This document shows, piece by piece, positions 11,897-21,034 of a stretch of 64,000 nt of DNA. Made by a program: the position numbers and the translations under genes. The stretch is from Leptothermofonsia sp049200465 (GTDB lineage: Bacteria; Cyanobacteriota; Cyanobacteriia; Leptolyngbyales; Leptolyngbyaceae). Positions within the stretch are counted from its first letter, which is position 1; every line of letters starts with the position of its first letter. The notes beneath the pieces were generated by a model. It was not told the origin of the DNA and did no database searches. It was given only the letters and a program-made list of their open reading frames with translations. The stretch lies in NCBI RefSeq assembly GCF_049200465.1, contig NZ_CP120836.1:5146001-5210000 (forward strand), written 5' to 3'.

Positions 11897-13708
11897 ATGG
11901 CGAAATTTCAAGACATCGTCCGCTATTACCGAAGGTATTGGCGGATCACCGTCTTCAGCATTGCAATGATGAGTGCCTTCGAAATTATTGATTTGTTTGT
12001 TCCCTATGCGATCGGGCAGACTTTGAATGTTCTCTCCGAGCAACCACTGGATGCACCCATCCAAAACCTCGTTGCCAGTGTTGCCAGGGTTACTGGTCAG
12101 CCTCAAAGCCAGACGCTTACCCTCGCGGTGCTGCTGGTGCTGATTGGTCTGGTATCGGTTGGGCGTGCCCCAATTCAACCCTGGCTGGGTCCCTGGTTTA
12201 GTTGGGATACGGCATTTCGGGCACACCGCGACCACGCTCGCAAAGCATTGGAAAAGGTGTTGACCCTACCGCTGGAGTTCTATGACGAGAACAACTCTGG
12301 ACGGATTGCGGCACGGGTTGCAAAAGGATTATCCAACCACATGTGGAGCTACCCGGTGGTGGTTGGGCAGATGCTCCCTAAAATGCTTCGACTGGTGGGT
12401 ATCTTCGTCTTGATCTGGATGATTGAGTGGTGGATTGGTTTATTGACAATGGTTTCGTTCATTGTCATTCTTTCGCTGAACCTGGCTGGTTTAATACCGC
12501 TGATGGAGCGGGATAAGAAACTGGATAGATACATGGAAGATACTGAGAGCCGCACCTCTGAGATCATCACTAACATTAAGACGGTAAAAGCCTTTGCAAC
12601 GGAGGCAACGGAGCTTGCACGTCAGCAACAGCGGTTCGATCGCGAATTTAAAGTGCTGGATTACCGCATTCACAAGGGGTTTGTTATGTTGGGCATGCGG
12701 CAGCGCACAATTGTGCAAACCTGTGTGTTTCTGGTGCTGGTATTTACGCTGATTGCAACGGTACAGGAGCAAATCTCGATTGGGCATTTCATCACAACGC
12801 TAACGGTTTCCAGCATGGCCTATGCCGAAGTAGAGCCCATTAGCGAGATTGCAGAGATGGTTGCCCGGCGTTATGCATCAATGATTCACTTCCATGAATT
12901 CATGCATCTTCCGATTGGTAAGGATGCGGGCAATCTGGTTTTTGAAGGGGTGTCGTCTTACCAGTTCACAGGAAAGGTGGAATTTTCTCATCTGACCTTT
13001 GGTTACGATCGGGAACGTCCCGTATTGCAGGATGTGAATCTGCTGATTGAGCCGTATCAAACGGTAGCGTTAGTGGGTCGGTCGGGTTCGGGTAAGTCTA
13101 CGCTGGTGAAGCTGCTGTTCCGTTATTTTGAACCGGATGAGGGGGCAATTTTAATGGATGGAGTGGACATTCGCAGACTGGATGTAACAGCCTACCGGAA
13201 ACGGCTGGCGATCGTTCATCAGGAGGTGGATATCTTCAATGGCACACTGTTGGAAAACCTGACCTATGGCAACCCTAAGGCTACGTTCGAACAGGTGAAG
13301 GACGCCTGCCGGATTGCCCAGGCGGATGAGTTCATCCGTAATATGCCTAACGGCTACTCTACTGTGGTGGGTGAGCGGGGCGTGCGGCTTTCGGGTGGTC
13401 AGCGGCAGCGGATTGGCATTGCCCGTGCTTTGATTATGGAGCCGGATGTGTTGATCTTTGACGAAGCAACTTCTAGCCTGGACTATGAGTCGGAGCGATC
13501 GATTCAACTGGCGATGCGTGCCATTCTGGGTACCCGCACATTGATCATCATTGCCCACCGTTTGAGTACGGTGCGTGAGGCTGACAAGATTGTGGTGCTG
13601 GAGAAAGGACGCATTGTAGAAGTGGGTAGCCACGAATCGTTGCTAAATCACGGTGGCATTTATCAACGCCTGCACTCGTTGCAGGAAACGGGCGAATTGC
13701 TAGCTTAG
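11897..13708 (+). CDS. ABC transporter, fused permease and ATP-binding subunits (exporter type)
   Basis: The 603-residue half-transporter has an N-terminal six-helix membrane domain (about residues 15-320) and a C-terminal nucleotide-binding domain. The latter has Walker A GRSGSGKST near residue 392, signature LSGGQRQRIGIARAL near 498, Walker B LIFDEATS and the switch histidine in IIIAHRLSTV. This is the lipid/peptide/drug exporter layout and probably works as a homodimer. The start at 11897 is chosen because AAGGAGGAG (11887-11894) is a strong ribosome-binding site before it; upstream in-frame starts lack one. The substrate is unknown. A hairpin at 13739-13781 follows the stop. Confidence 0.92.
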   Translation: MAKFQDIVRYYRRYWRITVFSIAMMSAFEIIDLFVPYAIGQTLNVLSEQPLDAPIQNLVASVARVTGQPQSQTLTLAVLLVLIGLVSVGRAPIQPWLGPWFSWDTAFRAHRDHARKALEKVLTLPLEFYDENNSGRIAARVAKGLSNHMWSYPVVVGQMLPKMLRLVGIFVLIWMIEWWIGLLTMVSFIVILSLNLAGLIPLMERDKKLDRYMEDTESRTSEIITNIKTVKAFATEATELARQQQRFDREFKVLDYRIHKGFVMLGMRQRTIVQTCVFLVLVFTLIATVQEQISIGHFITTLTVSSMAYAEVEPISEIAEMVARRYASMIHFHEFMHLPIGKDAGNLVFEGVSSYQFTGKVEFSHLTFGYDRERPVLQDVNLLIEPYQTVALVGRSGSGKSTLVKLLFRYFEPDEGAILMDGVDIRRLDVTAYRKRLAIVHQEVDIFNGTLLENLTYGNPKATFEQVKDACRIAQADEFIRNMPNGYSTVVGERGVRLSGGQRQRIGIARALIMEPDVLIFDEATSSLDYESERSIQLAMRAILGTRTLIIIAHRLSTVREADKIVVLEKGRIVEVGSHESLLNHGGIYQRLHSLQETGELLA

Positions 13709-13738
13709 GCAAGAGAAGGGGTGAGAAGTGGGGGGGAG

Positions 13739-13781
13739 GTGATAGGGTGATGGAGTCGGGGCGTGGATATCACCCTATCAC
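13739..13781 (+). terminator. Hairpin downstream of the ABC transporter gene
   Basis: GTGATAGGGTGAT and ATCACCCTATCAC form a perfect 13-bp stem with a 17-nt loop, 30 nt after the stop codon. There is no T run directly after it, so it may act as a 3'-end stabiliser or a weak terminator. Confidence 0.5.
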
Positions 13782-13865
13782 TCCATCACTCATCCCCTTT
13801 TCTCCAGTCCCTCATTTCTGGCTTCTGGTTTCTCCCTTGTGCCTTTAAATTCAAAATTCAAAATT

Positions 13866-13980
13866 TATAGCTCTACGCGGGTGCGTTAGGACACTGGAAT
13901 TAGAGAGGGAGTGGGGGCTGCGCCCCCAGCCAGGGGTTTCACCTCTGCACTCCGTCCTAACCATCATGACTACTGCTATA
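13866..13980 (-). mobile_element. TATAGC-family MITE, copy 2
   Basis: A 115-bp copy in the opposite orientation to copy 1, running from TATAGCTCTACGCGGG to ACTACTGCTATA. The two internal hairpins are kept (GGGGGC-TGC-GCCCCC). The rest of 13709-14179, between convergent genes, holds no gene. Confidence 0.85.
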
Positions 13981-14179
13981 GAACTCAGAACTATTCAAAA
14001 ACTGCTCAAACTCTTGCAATGAGATACTGGAACCGATTTGCCAGCCTCGGTTGACATACTTAGGGACCAACATTTTGATGTTGATCTCAGGAACCTGCAA
14101 ACTGGTTTAGCTTTCTTGAATTGCTGACCATTGAATTGATAAATGAAGAGTTGATTTCAGCGGTAAATCTAGAGTTCTT

Positions 14180-15256
14180 TCATCCGCGATCGCCCCCCTG
14201 ATACACGGCTCTAGGCTTATGATTTTGGTCAATTTCGACGATCAGATCGGCGTAACCTGGAATGTCCACCAACGGTTTGATAAATAGCTCAGGATGGAGT
14301 GCTTTCCAGAAATAATCCACGAATGCATCAATTTCGACATCGCTCATTCTGGCTTTGCCTGTTGCTCCCATTTCCTGTTCTGCCTGTTTGCGCCATTGCT
14401 TACTGAAGCGATAGTCAATTGGATAAAGCACCATCAAGCTGTCTATCCGTTCCCAGAGGGGAAGATAATCGTACAGGTGAGTGTTCATGTCACGGGCAAA
14501 GGTACGGTCCGCTTCGGTTGTGAGGGGGGGAAGGGCGGTGTTCAAAAGGGATGGGGGAATGGGACGGACACCAGCAAACCAGCCTTCAAACAAAACGATA
14601 TCAATGTTGGACACCATTTGAGGGACGGTGCGATCGCCCGCTCCCCCATACAGTGATTTATCAAAACGTGGAATCGCGATCGGTTGGTCCAGTGGCGGGT
14701 GACGGAGTTGATCCAGAACTTGAATACCCAGTTCAACATCATGGGTGCCGGGTGGTCCACGCCAAATTAAGCGGGAGTCTTGCTTCTGTAGTTGGAGGCG
14801 ATCGCCATAGGTCTTGTAGAGGTCGTCCAGGGAAAGGCTGAGTGTTTGATAGCTCAGGTGTTTCAGGAGGAGGGTGAGGATAACTCCCAGGGTGGTTTTG
14901 CCCGTTCCCTGCCCACCCAGAATGCCTTGAACAAAGGGGCGGCTTTGAGCTTGACGACGGTTCGCCAGCCAAATGGCCAAGGGAAGCCACAGGTTCCAGA
15001 GGGTATTGAACTGGTTCTCTAGAGCTTGATTAAAACGAGTTTGGCAAAGCTGAATGAAGTCTGGATAGACAGTTTGGAGGAGGTGCGATCGCAACTGCAA
15101 ATGCTCACTTACATTTTCTGCGGTAATCCCAAACGCTCTGGCAGCCCGTTCATCCTGGAGTGTCATTTCTTCCAGATGATGCCACTCATTCAGGTCAAGT
15201 GATTCTTTTACCGACAGACGCTTAATCAGGTTATGAATAGCCATTTGAATTTTCAA
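14180..15256 (-). CDS. D-glycerate 3-kinase (plant/cyanobacterial type)
   Basis: This P-loop kinase phosphorylates glycerate to 3-phosphoglycerate, the last step of the photorespiratory glycolate pathway. In the 358-residue protein the Walker A loop GGQGTGKTT is near residue 115. It is followed by LSLDDLYKTYGDR and WRGPPGTHDVELG, both conserved in plant and cyanobacterial GLYK enzymes, and by DIVLFEGWFAGVRP. The family is related to phosphoribulokinase/uridine kinase and not to the bacterial GarK type. Start ATG 15256 gives MKIQMAIHNL. It is monocistronic, with a shortened MITE upstream. Confidence 0.9.
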   Translation of the reverse strand: MKIQMAIHNLIKRLSVKESLDLNEWHHLEEMTLQDERAARAFGITAENVSEHLQLRSHLLQTVYPDFIQLCQTRFNQALENQFNTLWNLWLPLAIWLANRRQAQSRPFVQGILGGQGTGKTTLGVILTLLLKHLSYQTLSLSLDDLYKTYGDRLQLQKQDSRLIWRGPPGTHDVELGIQVLDQLRHPPLDQPIAIPRFDKSLYGGAGDRTVPQMVSNIDIVLFEGWFAGVRPIPPSLLNTALPPLTTEADRTFARDMNTHLYDYLPLWERIDSLMVLYPIDYRFSKQWRKQAEQEMGATGKARMSDVEIDAFVDYFWKALHPELFIKPLVDIPGYADLIVEIDQNHKPRAVYQGGDRG

Positions 15257-15271
15257 CTAATAGCTCTCTGT

Positions 15272-15354
15272 TATAGCGATCCTTCTTGCAATTTGAACGG
15301 GGTGCAGGAGTTCCACCCCTGCACCCCGTCCTAAGCCTGGTGGCTATAGCTATA
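15272..15354. mobile_element. TATAGC-family MITE, short 83-bp form
   Basis: It begins TATAGCGAT and ends GGCTATAGCTATA. One hairpin is retained (ACGGGGTGCAGG/CCTGCACCCCGT). It lacks the GGGGGC-GAA-GCCCCC hairpin of the 115-bp form. The same shortened structure occurs at 60241-60323. Confidence 0.75.
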
Positions 15355-15452
15355 AATGAGGGGAGTCAGAAATGTGCTCATCGCATCAAAATACCCCCAG
15401 TAACGCGAACTTACCAGGGGCATTCCATAGGGCTATAGCAGGTGATATACCG

Positions 15453-15923
15453 CTATTCGCTGGCTTTCGCGGGTACTACCTGGATTTCTACGGTTGCTGT
15501 CACCTCTGGGTGCAGCTTGATATCAACTTTGTAGGAACCCAGTTTGTGAATGTCGGGAACAGTAATTCCGCGGCGGTCAATTTCCTGATTCGTAGCTTCC
15601 TGAATCGCCGTTGCCACATCCTGGTTAGTTACGGTACCAAAAATAGCGTCCTTCTCACCGGCCTGCTTGGCAATCATGAACCGACCTACAGTTTCCAGTG
15701 CTTTCTTACGGGTTTCGGCTTGCTGCTTCTCTTCCAGGAGGCGTTGTCGTTCTAGCTCTTTGCGCCGCTCAACTTGCTTCAAAATGCCAGGATTTACCTG
15801 CACCGCCAATCCCTGGGGAATTAAATAATTACGGGCATAACCGGGAGCAACATCTACCAGATCTCCTGCCCGACCTAATTTGCTGACGTCTTTATTAAGA
15901 ACTAACTGAACGCGCTTCGCCAT
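15453..15923 (-). CDS. rplI: 50S ribosomal protein L9
   Basis: The protein has the L9 N-domain with VLNKDVSKLGRAGDLVDVAP and GYARNYLIPQGLAV, then the long connecting helix rich in E, K, R and Q, and the C-terminal RNA-binding domain (AIFGTVTNQDVATAIQEATN). The start MAKRVQLVLNKDV at 15923 fits family members; an in-frame ATG seven codons upstream adds residues that other L9 proteins lack. The resulting length of 156 residues is normal. Confidence 0.95.
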   Translation of the reverse strand: MAKRVQLVLNKDVSKLGRAGDLVDVAPGYARNYLIPQGLAVQVNPGILKQVERRKELERQRLLEEKQQAETRKKALETVGRFMIAKQAGEKDAIFGTVTNQDVATAIQEATNQEIDRRGITVPDIHKLGSYKVDIKLHPEVTATVEIQVVPAKASE

Positions 15924-16431
15924 ATTTCTTCCTGTGTTGCTCAACTCTTACCCACAGAAGTACAATCTTACCGCAACAAGAGGAAGAACATCTACACCAT
16001 TCCCTAAAAATTTGGCCACATAGCAGACATCTCTTTAATCTTAAGCCTGCAACACCTTCCAGAATCTTTTCGCCTTGATTAGAAGTAACCCCAGTTGCAT
16101 CACTAGCTGTAGTTTGAGTATGACATTATGAATCACGGCGTGTATGCTGCTTATATTAGAACTGACTGGTCTGATCGCAAACCGGACATTTTATTATTCT
16201 GGCATTTCAAAATTTTATCCCAACATTTTATTTTATGTTTTATGCCTGCTCCCTAAGTACAGGACAAAAGCTCGCAAAAGGGGAGCAGGAAAGGGGTTCA
16301 TGAGAATTACCATATTCTATCCACGAAACCTTCAGGAATCAGATTACTCTACTGCGAGAAGCTTTGCACCCTCATTTAGCCTGGCATGGTGCAAGATTGA
16401 GCTTTGTTGCTGCATGCTCTCTAAAACGTCT
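15924..16431. other. Intergenic region, no gene seen
   Basis: About 500 bp upstream of rplI. It should hold the rplI promoter. A 109-codon open frame on the plus strand (16144-16473) has odd composition, no recognisable motif and overlaps the AbiJ-like remnant, so it is not called. Confidence 0.4.
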
Positions 16432-16814
16432 TTAAGATTGTTCTTTAGATATCTGTCGTTCAATTTCTGCTAGTTGTTTTTTATGAAAAGCTTTTAACCA
16501 TTCAACAGCAGTATAGACATCTCGAATTTTGTCTTTGCTATTTTCCCAGTTCTTCAAAGCTGGAAAAGTTGTTTGCTCCATTAAGGAATAAGCTATCTTA
16601 ACAACAACTTGGTGCCCTGAATCGGACTCATGAAGTTTTGGAAGGAGACGATCTAAAAATCTCTTTTTGTTTCATCCTCGTTCCATGTCGCTAACAATGT
16701 CTCAGAAACACCGCATTGTTTCAAGAAGTCTCTCAAGGTTCGTTTTCTCCAAAATGGTTTCAAAGCTGCATCTGAAATTAGTCGCGTGAAGTGAGGTGCA
16801 AGTTTTACTTGCAT
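16432..16814 (-). pseudogene. AbiJ N-terminal-domain-like defence protein, frameshifted
   Basis: Translating from ATG 16814 gives MQVKLAPHFTRLISDAALKP, then FWRKRTLRDFLKQCGVSETL and WNEDETKRDF, ending at a stop. Adding one T to the T5 run near 16662 lets it continue with FLDRLLPKLHESDSGHQVVV, SLMEQTTFPALKNWENS and a lysine-rich end at 16432, about 127 residues in all. This resembles N-terminal domains of AbiJ-type abortive-infection proteins, in which a helical domain precedes an effector. No effector domain follows here, so it is either a truncated remnant or a stand-alone domain. The family assignment is from memory of the sequence pattern and is not certain. Confidence 0.5.
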
Positions 16815-17201
16815 CTTGTCAGATCTATGAGAAATAGCAAATAGAAATAGGAGAAATAGCAAATAGAAATAGCAAATTTTTTAAAGGCTTAACTTATGAA
16901 AAAGATTATTCGTCCAGTAAACCACATGATGATTGTTATCAATGTTTTGCTCCCTAAAAGAAGCCTAAAGAGGTGTCTCACTGACCAATGCAAGCGATCT
17001 AAATTGTATTTAGACTGTGTATTTAGACTGATTTTAGTCTGTCTAATCTAGATAACTTTCCTGAATGGGTCTTAAGCTGCATAGTAGCCTTGCAGGAGGG
17101 AGTTAGGTGGTTAGCTTTGCAAATTCTTCATCACGAAAAAATGCCCATTTTACTGGGATTTAAGCGATCGCAATTTTAATTTTCGAATAAGTTCTGATTG
17201 G
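16815..17201. other. Intergenic region, no gene seen
   Basis: AT-rich DNA. A short direct repeat (AGAAATAGCAAATAGAAATAG) lies at about 16830-16875, and GTATTTAGACTG is repeated at 17009-17033. No coding pattern is seen. Confidence 0.4.
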
Positions 17202-17726
17202 TTAAGCGGACTCCGAGTAATGCTTCACAATCAACAGGCAGTTGCGATCGTCCTCTGTTCGTGTATAGCTCAACGAGTCAGCAATGCGTTCCATTAGTTT
17301 TAAGCCCCGTCCCCCTTCGGCATTGGTATCCATTTCAGACGGTAAACTCTTCAACTTCTGAATCAGGTTAAACGGTGCCCCGTGATCCCAGATTCTTATT
17401 TCCAGCCATTCAGAAAAAATAACCACTTCAATATCAATCAACCGCTCAACAGGTTGTCCTTGATGGGCATGGCGTACCGCATTGGTAAACCCCTCTGCCA
17501 GAGCAAGTTGACATTGCATCCAGGTTTGATAAGAGACCGGAGGACAGTTAAACTGGTCAAACCATGCAAGAACTTGAATCAGAGCATTGAGGTCTGTATT
17601 TACTTGAATGGAGTCTCTGTGGATTGGCTGCAACGGTTGAAAATCCTCAAATTGAGAACCTGGGAACCAGTATATGCGTTGCCCAGACAGGTGTTGTTTC
17701 AATGAATTGAAATTTTCATTTAGCAT
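17202..17726 (-). CDS. RsbW-type anti-sigma regulatory factor (histidine-kinase-like ATPase)
   Basis: The 174-residue protein has a GHKL/HATPase fold: the N box reads ALAEGFTNAVRHAH (about residues 76-89), the G1-like segment IRIWDHGAPFN, and the G2-like glycine-rich motif EGGRGLKLM near residue 140. Such small serine/threonine kinases phosphorylate an anti-sigma antagonist or bind a sigma factor in partner-switching systems. It is transcribed divergently from the SpoIIE-type phosphatase gene at 17774, with 47 bp between the starts, which strongly suggests they form one switch. No STAS antagonist gene lies beside them. Confidence 0.82.
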   Translation of the reverse strand: MLNENFNSLKQHLSGQRIYWFPGSQFEDFQPLQPIHRDSIQVNTDLNALIQVLAWFDQFNCPPVSYQTWMQCQLALAEGFTNAVRHAHQGQPVERLIDIEVVIFSEWLEIRIWDHGAPFNLIQKLKSLPSEMDTNAEGGRGLKLMERIADSLSYTRTEDDRNCLLIVKHYSESA

Positions 17727-17773
17727 CTTGGCTGTTTAACCCTTGGTCATCGCTTTAACCTATTCACCCCTCT

Positions 17774-18913
17774 ATGCCCAAGATCCTGATTATTGATGAC
17801 GATGCTGCCATCCAAATTGTTCTCAGAAAGCTACTGGTGGCTCAGGGCTATGATGTTATCGTTGCTACCAGCGGTAGAGAAGGGGCCAAGATGGCAGCAG
17901 AATATTTGCCTGCGGTCATCATCTGCGATTGGATGATGCCAGGAATGAATGGGTTAGAGGTCTGCCGTTGCATTAAAGCTGACCCTGAACTAGCAGCATC
18001 ATACTTTATTTTGCTGACTTCTCGAACAACGGTAGAAGATCGGGTACGAGGATTGGATAATGGGGCCGATGATTTCCTTTGCAAGCCGATTGAACTGGAT
18101 GAACTAACCGCGCGAGTGCGGGCGGGCCTCCGTCTGCATCAGGTGAACCAGGACTTGCAAGCACAGAAACGGGTGTTAGAGTCCGAGTTTAATGAAGCGG
18201 CGGAGTATGTGCGATCGCTCCTCCCTCCCCCAATGACGGGCAAGCTTCAAATTGATTCCCGCTTTATCCCTTCCCGGCAATTGGGAGGAGATTGTTTTGA
18301 CTATTACTGGCTTGACCCCGATTATCTCGCCATTTATTTATTAGATGTGTCGGGACATGGGTTGGGAGCGGCGTTGCCCTCGATCTCGGTGCTGAATTTG
18401 CTGCGATCGCAATCCATGGATGGAGTCAACTTCTACCAGCCCAATTCGGTGTTACGGGCACTAAACGAAACCTTTCAGATGGATAACCAGAACGACAAAT
18501 TCTTTACCATCTGGTACGGTGTCTACAACCAGGTCAAGCGGCAGTTGATTTACTCCAGCGCCGGTCATCCCCCAGCGATCCTGCTCCCAAAAGCCTCAAG
18601 GGGAGGAGGGCCATTTGTGCCCTTAAAAACTTCCAGTATGCCGATTGGGATGTTGCCTGACACTCGCTTTGTTAACCAGCGTTATGAAATTGAATCCTCT
18701 GGCATTCTCTACATCTTTAGCGATGGGGTTTATGAAATCATGCAGCCTGACGGCAACATCTGGGGTTTGGAGGCGTTTGTCGATTTGCTGGTAAATGATG
18801 CCCGAAATATCGATCGCTTCGGGTTAGATTATATCCTGGAACGGATCAAAGCCCTTAACCCCAAAGGTTCCCTGGATGATGATCTATCCCTACTCAGGAT
18901 TGAGTTTCATTAG
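17774..18913 (+). CDS. Response regulator with PP2C-type (SpoIIE/RsbU) phosphatase output
   Basis: Residues 1-125 form a receiver domain: acidic pocket IIDDDAA, phosphoacceptor aspartate in VIICDWMMPGMNGLEVC, and the lysine in DFLCKPIE. A coiled linker covers about residues 128-155. Residues 170-379 form a SpoIIE phosphatase: GGDCFDYYWL, LLDVSGHGLGAALPSI and LYIFSDGVYEIM, with metal-binding aspartates present. The expected role is dephosphorylation of a STAS-domain anti-sigma antagonist when the receiver is phosphorylated. The cognate sensor kinase is not in the window. It is divergent from the RsbW-like gene. Confidence 0.9.
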   Translation: MPKILIIDDDAAIQIVLRKLLVAQGYDVIVATSGREGAKMAAEYLPAVIICDWMMPGMNGLEVCRCIKADPELAASYFILLTSRTTVEDRVRGLDNGADDFLCKPIELDELTARVRAGLRLHQVNQDLQAQKRVLESEFNEAAEYVRSLLPPPMTGKLQIDSRFIPSRQLGGDCFDYYWLDPDYLAIYLLDVSGHGLGAALPSISVLNLLRSQSMDGVNFYQPNSVLRALNETFQMDNQNDKFFTIWYGVYNQVKRQLIYSSAGHPPAILLPKASRGGGPFVPLKTSSMPIGMLPDTRFVNQRYEIESSGILYIFSDGVYEIMQPDGNIWGLEAFVDLLVNDARNIDRFGLDYILERIKALNPKGSLDDDLSLLRIEFH

Positions 18914-18955
18914 TACTTTGTCAGTTTCTTCGTGGCAATCCTGGAAAGGGGGTCG

Positions 18956-19012
18956 AGGGAATCAGGGTTTCAAGGAGCCAGAGCCCCGTTTCTAGAACAC
19001 CCTCGTTTCTTT
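18956..19012. repeat. Interspersed ~55-bp intergenic repeat, copy 1
   Basis: This stretch (CAAGGAGCCAGAGCCCCG, then TTTCTAGAACACCCTC) reappears in inverted orientation at 27363-27416 with a few changes. It has no coding function and lies just before a gene. Confidence 0.65.
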
Positions 19013-19060
19013 ACTCCATCACTCCCCCCCTCCATCACTCCATCACCCCTCCCCCCTCCC

Positions 19061-19669
19061 GTGTCCTACCGCTACCTCCTGTTTCACAAGCCCTACAATG
19101 TCCTCTGCCAGTTTACAGATGATAGTTCCATCGAACAGCGGCGATCGACCCTGAAGGACTACATTCCTGTACCATCGGTGTACCCCGTGGGGCGGCTTGA
19201 CTACGATAGTGAAGGGCTGTTGTTGTTAACCAACGATGGACAACTTCAGCATCAACTAAGTGATCCCAAATTTCAGCATCCCCGTACCTACTGGGTACAG
19301 GTCGAACGCATTCCAGATGAAACGGCTTTACGCCAACTCCGACAGGGGGTAGAGATTCAGGGTTATTGCACTCGTCCCGCAACGGTCATTTTATTGCAAG
19401 CGGAGCCTCCCCTCCCACCGCGCAACCCACCTATCCGGTTTCGTAAGACCGTACCAACCTCCTGGCTGGAGATGACTCTGACAGAAGGGCGCAACCGTCA
19501 GGTCCGACGGATGACTGCATCGGTAGGGTTTCCAACTTTGCGGCTGGTAAGGATTCGGATTGGTTACCTCAGCCTGGAAGGGCTACAACCCGGTCAATGG
19601 CGAGAGGTGACGGCTGAAGAGTTGCATCACTTACGGCAGAAATTCTATATCGGCAATGCGAAGAGGTGA
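19061..19669 (+). CDS. Ribosomal large-subunit pseudouridine synthase (RsuA/RluE family)
   Basis: The protein begins VSYRYLLFHKPYNVLCQFTD and carries the catalytic aspartate in YPVGRLDYDSEGLLLLTNDG. It later has WLEMTLTEGRNRQVRRMTA, the second family signature. No S4 domain is present, as in RluE, which modifies 23S rRNA. GTG at 19061 gives 202 residues and fits the family. The frame stays open further upstream to 18932, but that part is low-complexity and includes an interspersed repeat (18956-19012), so it is unlikely to be translated. Confidence 0.87.
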   Translation: MSYRYLLFHKPYNVLCQFTDDSSIEQRRSTLKDYIPVPSVYPVGRLDYDSEGLLLLTNDGQLQHQLSDPKFQHPRTYWVQVERIPDETALRQLRQGVEIQGYCTRPATVILLQAEPPLPPRNPPIRFRKTVPTSWLEMTLTEGRNRQVRRMTASVGFPTLRLVRIRIGYLSLEGLQPGQWREVTAEELHHLRQKFYIGNAKR

Positions 19670-19684
19670 GGGAGTCATGGCGTT

Positions 19685-19812
19685 TATAGCGGTAATGATT
19701 GTGAGTAATGATTTTGAGTAGGACGGGGTGCAGGGGTTCCACCCCTGGCTGGCGGCGCAGCCCCCACTCCCTCTATAATTCCAATGGCCTAATGCACCCG
19801 CGTAGAGCTATA
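19685..19812 (+). mobile_element. TATAGC-family MITE, copy with a 13-bp internal duplication
   Basis: It runs from TATAGCGGTAATGATT to GTAGAGCTATA and is 128 bp. Near the left end TAATGATT is repeated, which accounts for the extra length over the usual 115 bp. The remainder of 19813-20050 has no gene. Confidence 0.8.
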
Positions 19813-20050
19813 TAACTTGGCCGTGATAAAGATTGCGCTTCTCCTGGTTTTTAAGCTCCGGCTTAGCAAACCCATCAATGGAAGCTCTGACTTCCCAGAT
19901 TCAATCGGCAGCAGGAGCTTCTCGTCCAACCTGACCAGGCTGAAGCTTGGTCACGAGCAATCAGTAAAACATCGTCTGACATTGCAACATGGAGGTACAG
20001 GGAGGACCCCCTACACCCCCAACAGAATTTTCATTTTGCTGTGCTAGTGC

Positions 20051-21034
20051 CTAACTAGCCAGGTACTCCCTCACCCGTGCTTTACGGCGACGAAGTTGGT
20101 CAAGAGCTTGCCGTTCAAGCTGGCGGACCCGTTCACGGCTGAGGTTGAGACGTTCGCCCACTTTTGCCAGAGAAAGCTCGTTTCCATCCTCTAAGCCAAA
20201 GCGGAGAGTCAGCACCTCACGCTGCTGGGGAGTCAACTCAGCCATGAGGGTTTCCAGATCCTGACGGAGGGATTCCTGATCCATAAAGGTGTCAGGAGAT
20301 TGTCCATCGTCCTCCAACAGGTCTTGCAGTTCCGTATCCTGGTTGTCACCCACACGCAGGTCGAGGGACACTGGCTGACGAGCCATGGTCAGATACTCGC
20401 GAATCTGGGCTGGTTCTAACTCCAGAGCTTCTGCGATTTCAGAAGCGGTGGCTGCACGACCGAGATTTTGAGAAAGCTCTCGCTGGACTTTTTTGATCTT
20501 GTTCAGCTTCTCGGTAATGTGAATTGGGAGGCGAATAGTGCGTGCTTGTTGTGCGATCGCCCGCGTAATTGCCTGCCGGATCCACCAGTAAGCATAGGTC
20601 GAAAACTTATAGCCACGGGTGGGATCAAACTTCTCCACACCACGCTCCAGTCCCATTGTGCCTTCCTGGATCAGATCTAGAAACTCCAGGTTACGCTTCT
20701 GGTACTTCTTAGCAATGGAGACAACGAGACGCAGGTTCGCTTCAATCATCTTCTGCTTCGCTCGCCGACCTTTCTGCATAATGTCCTTTAAGTCAGCTTC
20801 GCTGATTTTGGCGTGGTCTGCCAGCTCCTGCTCACTTGGCTCATGATTCAGTTTCTTGGCAAGGGCTTCCTTCTTCTCTTGCAGCGACATCATCTGCTGT
20901 ACTTGCTTGCCATAGATAATCTCTTGCTCATGGGTCAGCATCGGTACGCGACCGATTTCGTGCAAATACGTGCGAACCATATCTGCCGTGAAGGTGGGCT
21001 TAGCGGTTTTAGATTTAGTAGTGGCAGTGGTCAT
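20051..21034 (-). CDS. Group 2 RNA polymerase sigma factor (sigma-70 family)
   Basis: The 327-residue protein contains region 1.2 (DMVRTYLHEIGRVPMLTHEQ), region 2 with ANLRLVVSIAKKYQKRNLEF and KFSTYAYWWIRQAITRAI (the -10 recognition helix), region 3, and region 4 with the helix-turn-helix LAKVGERLNLSRERVRQLER. Region 1.1 is absent, as in cyanobacterial SigB/C/D/E alternative factors. Which member this is cannot be fixed by reading alone. Start MTTATTKSKTA at 21034 is preferred over an ATG 15 codons upstream. These factors respond to stress, nitrogen, carbon or light state. Confidence 0.92.
   Translation of the reverse strand: MTTATTKSKTAKPTFTADMVRTYLHEIGRVPMLTHEQEIIYGKQVQQMMSLQEKKEALAKKLNHEPSEQELADHAKISEADLKDIMQKGRRAKQKMIEANLRLVVSIAKKYQKRNLEFLDLIQEGTMGLERGVEKFDPTRGYKFSTYAYWWIRQAITRAIAQQARTIRLPIHITEKLNKIKKVQRELSQNLGRAATASEIAEALELEPAQIREYLTMARQPVSLDLRVGDNQDTELQDLLEDDGQSPDTFMDQESLRQDLETLMAELTPQQREVLTLRFGLEDGNELSLAKVGERLNLSRERVRQLERQALDQLRRRKARVREYLAS

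Noticed and set aside
16144..16473. 109-codon open frame on the plus strand
   Set aside because: Cysteine- and phenylalanine-rich, no family pattern, no ribosome-binding site, and it overlaps the better supported AbiJ-like remnant on the other strand.
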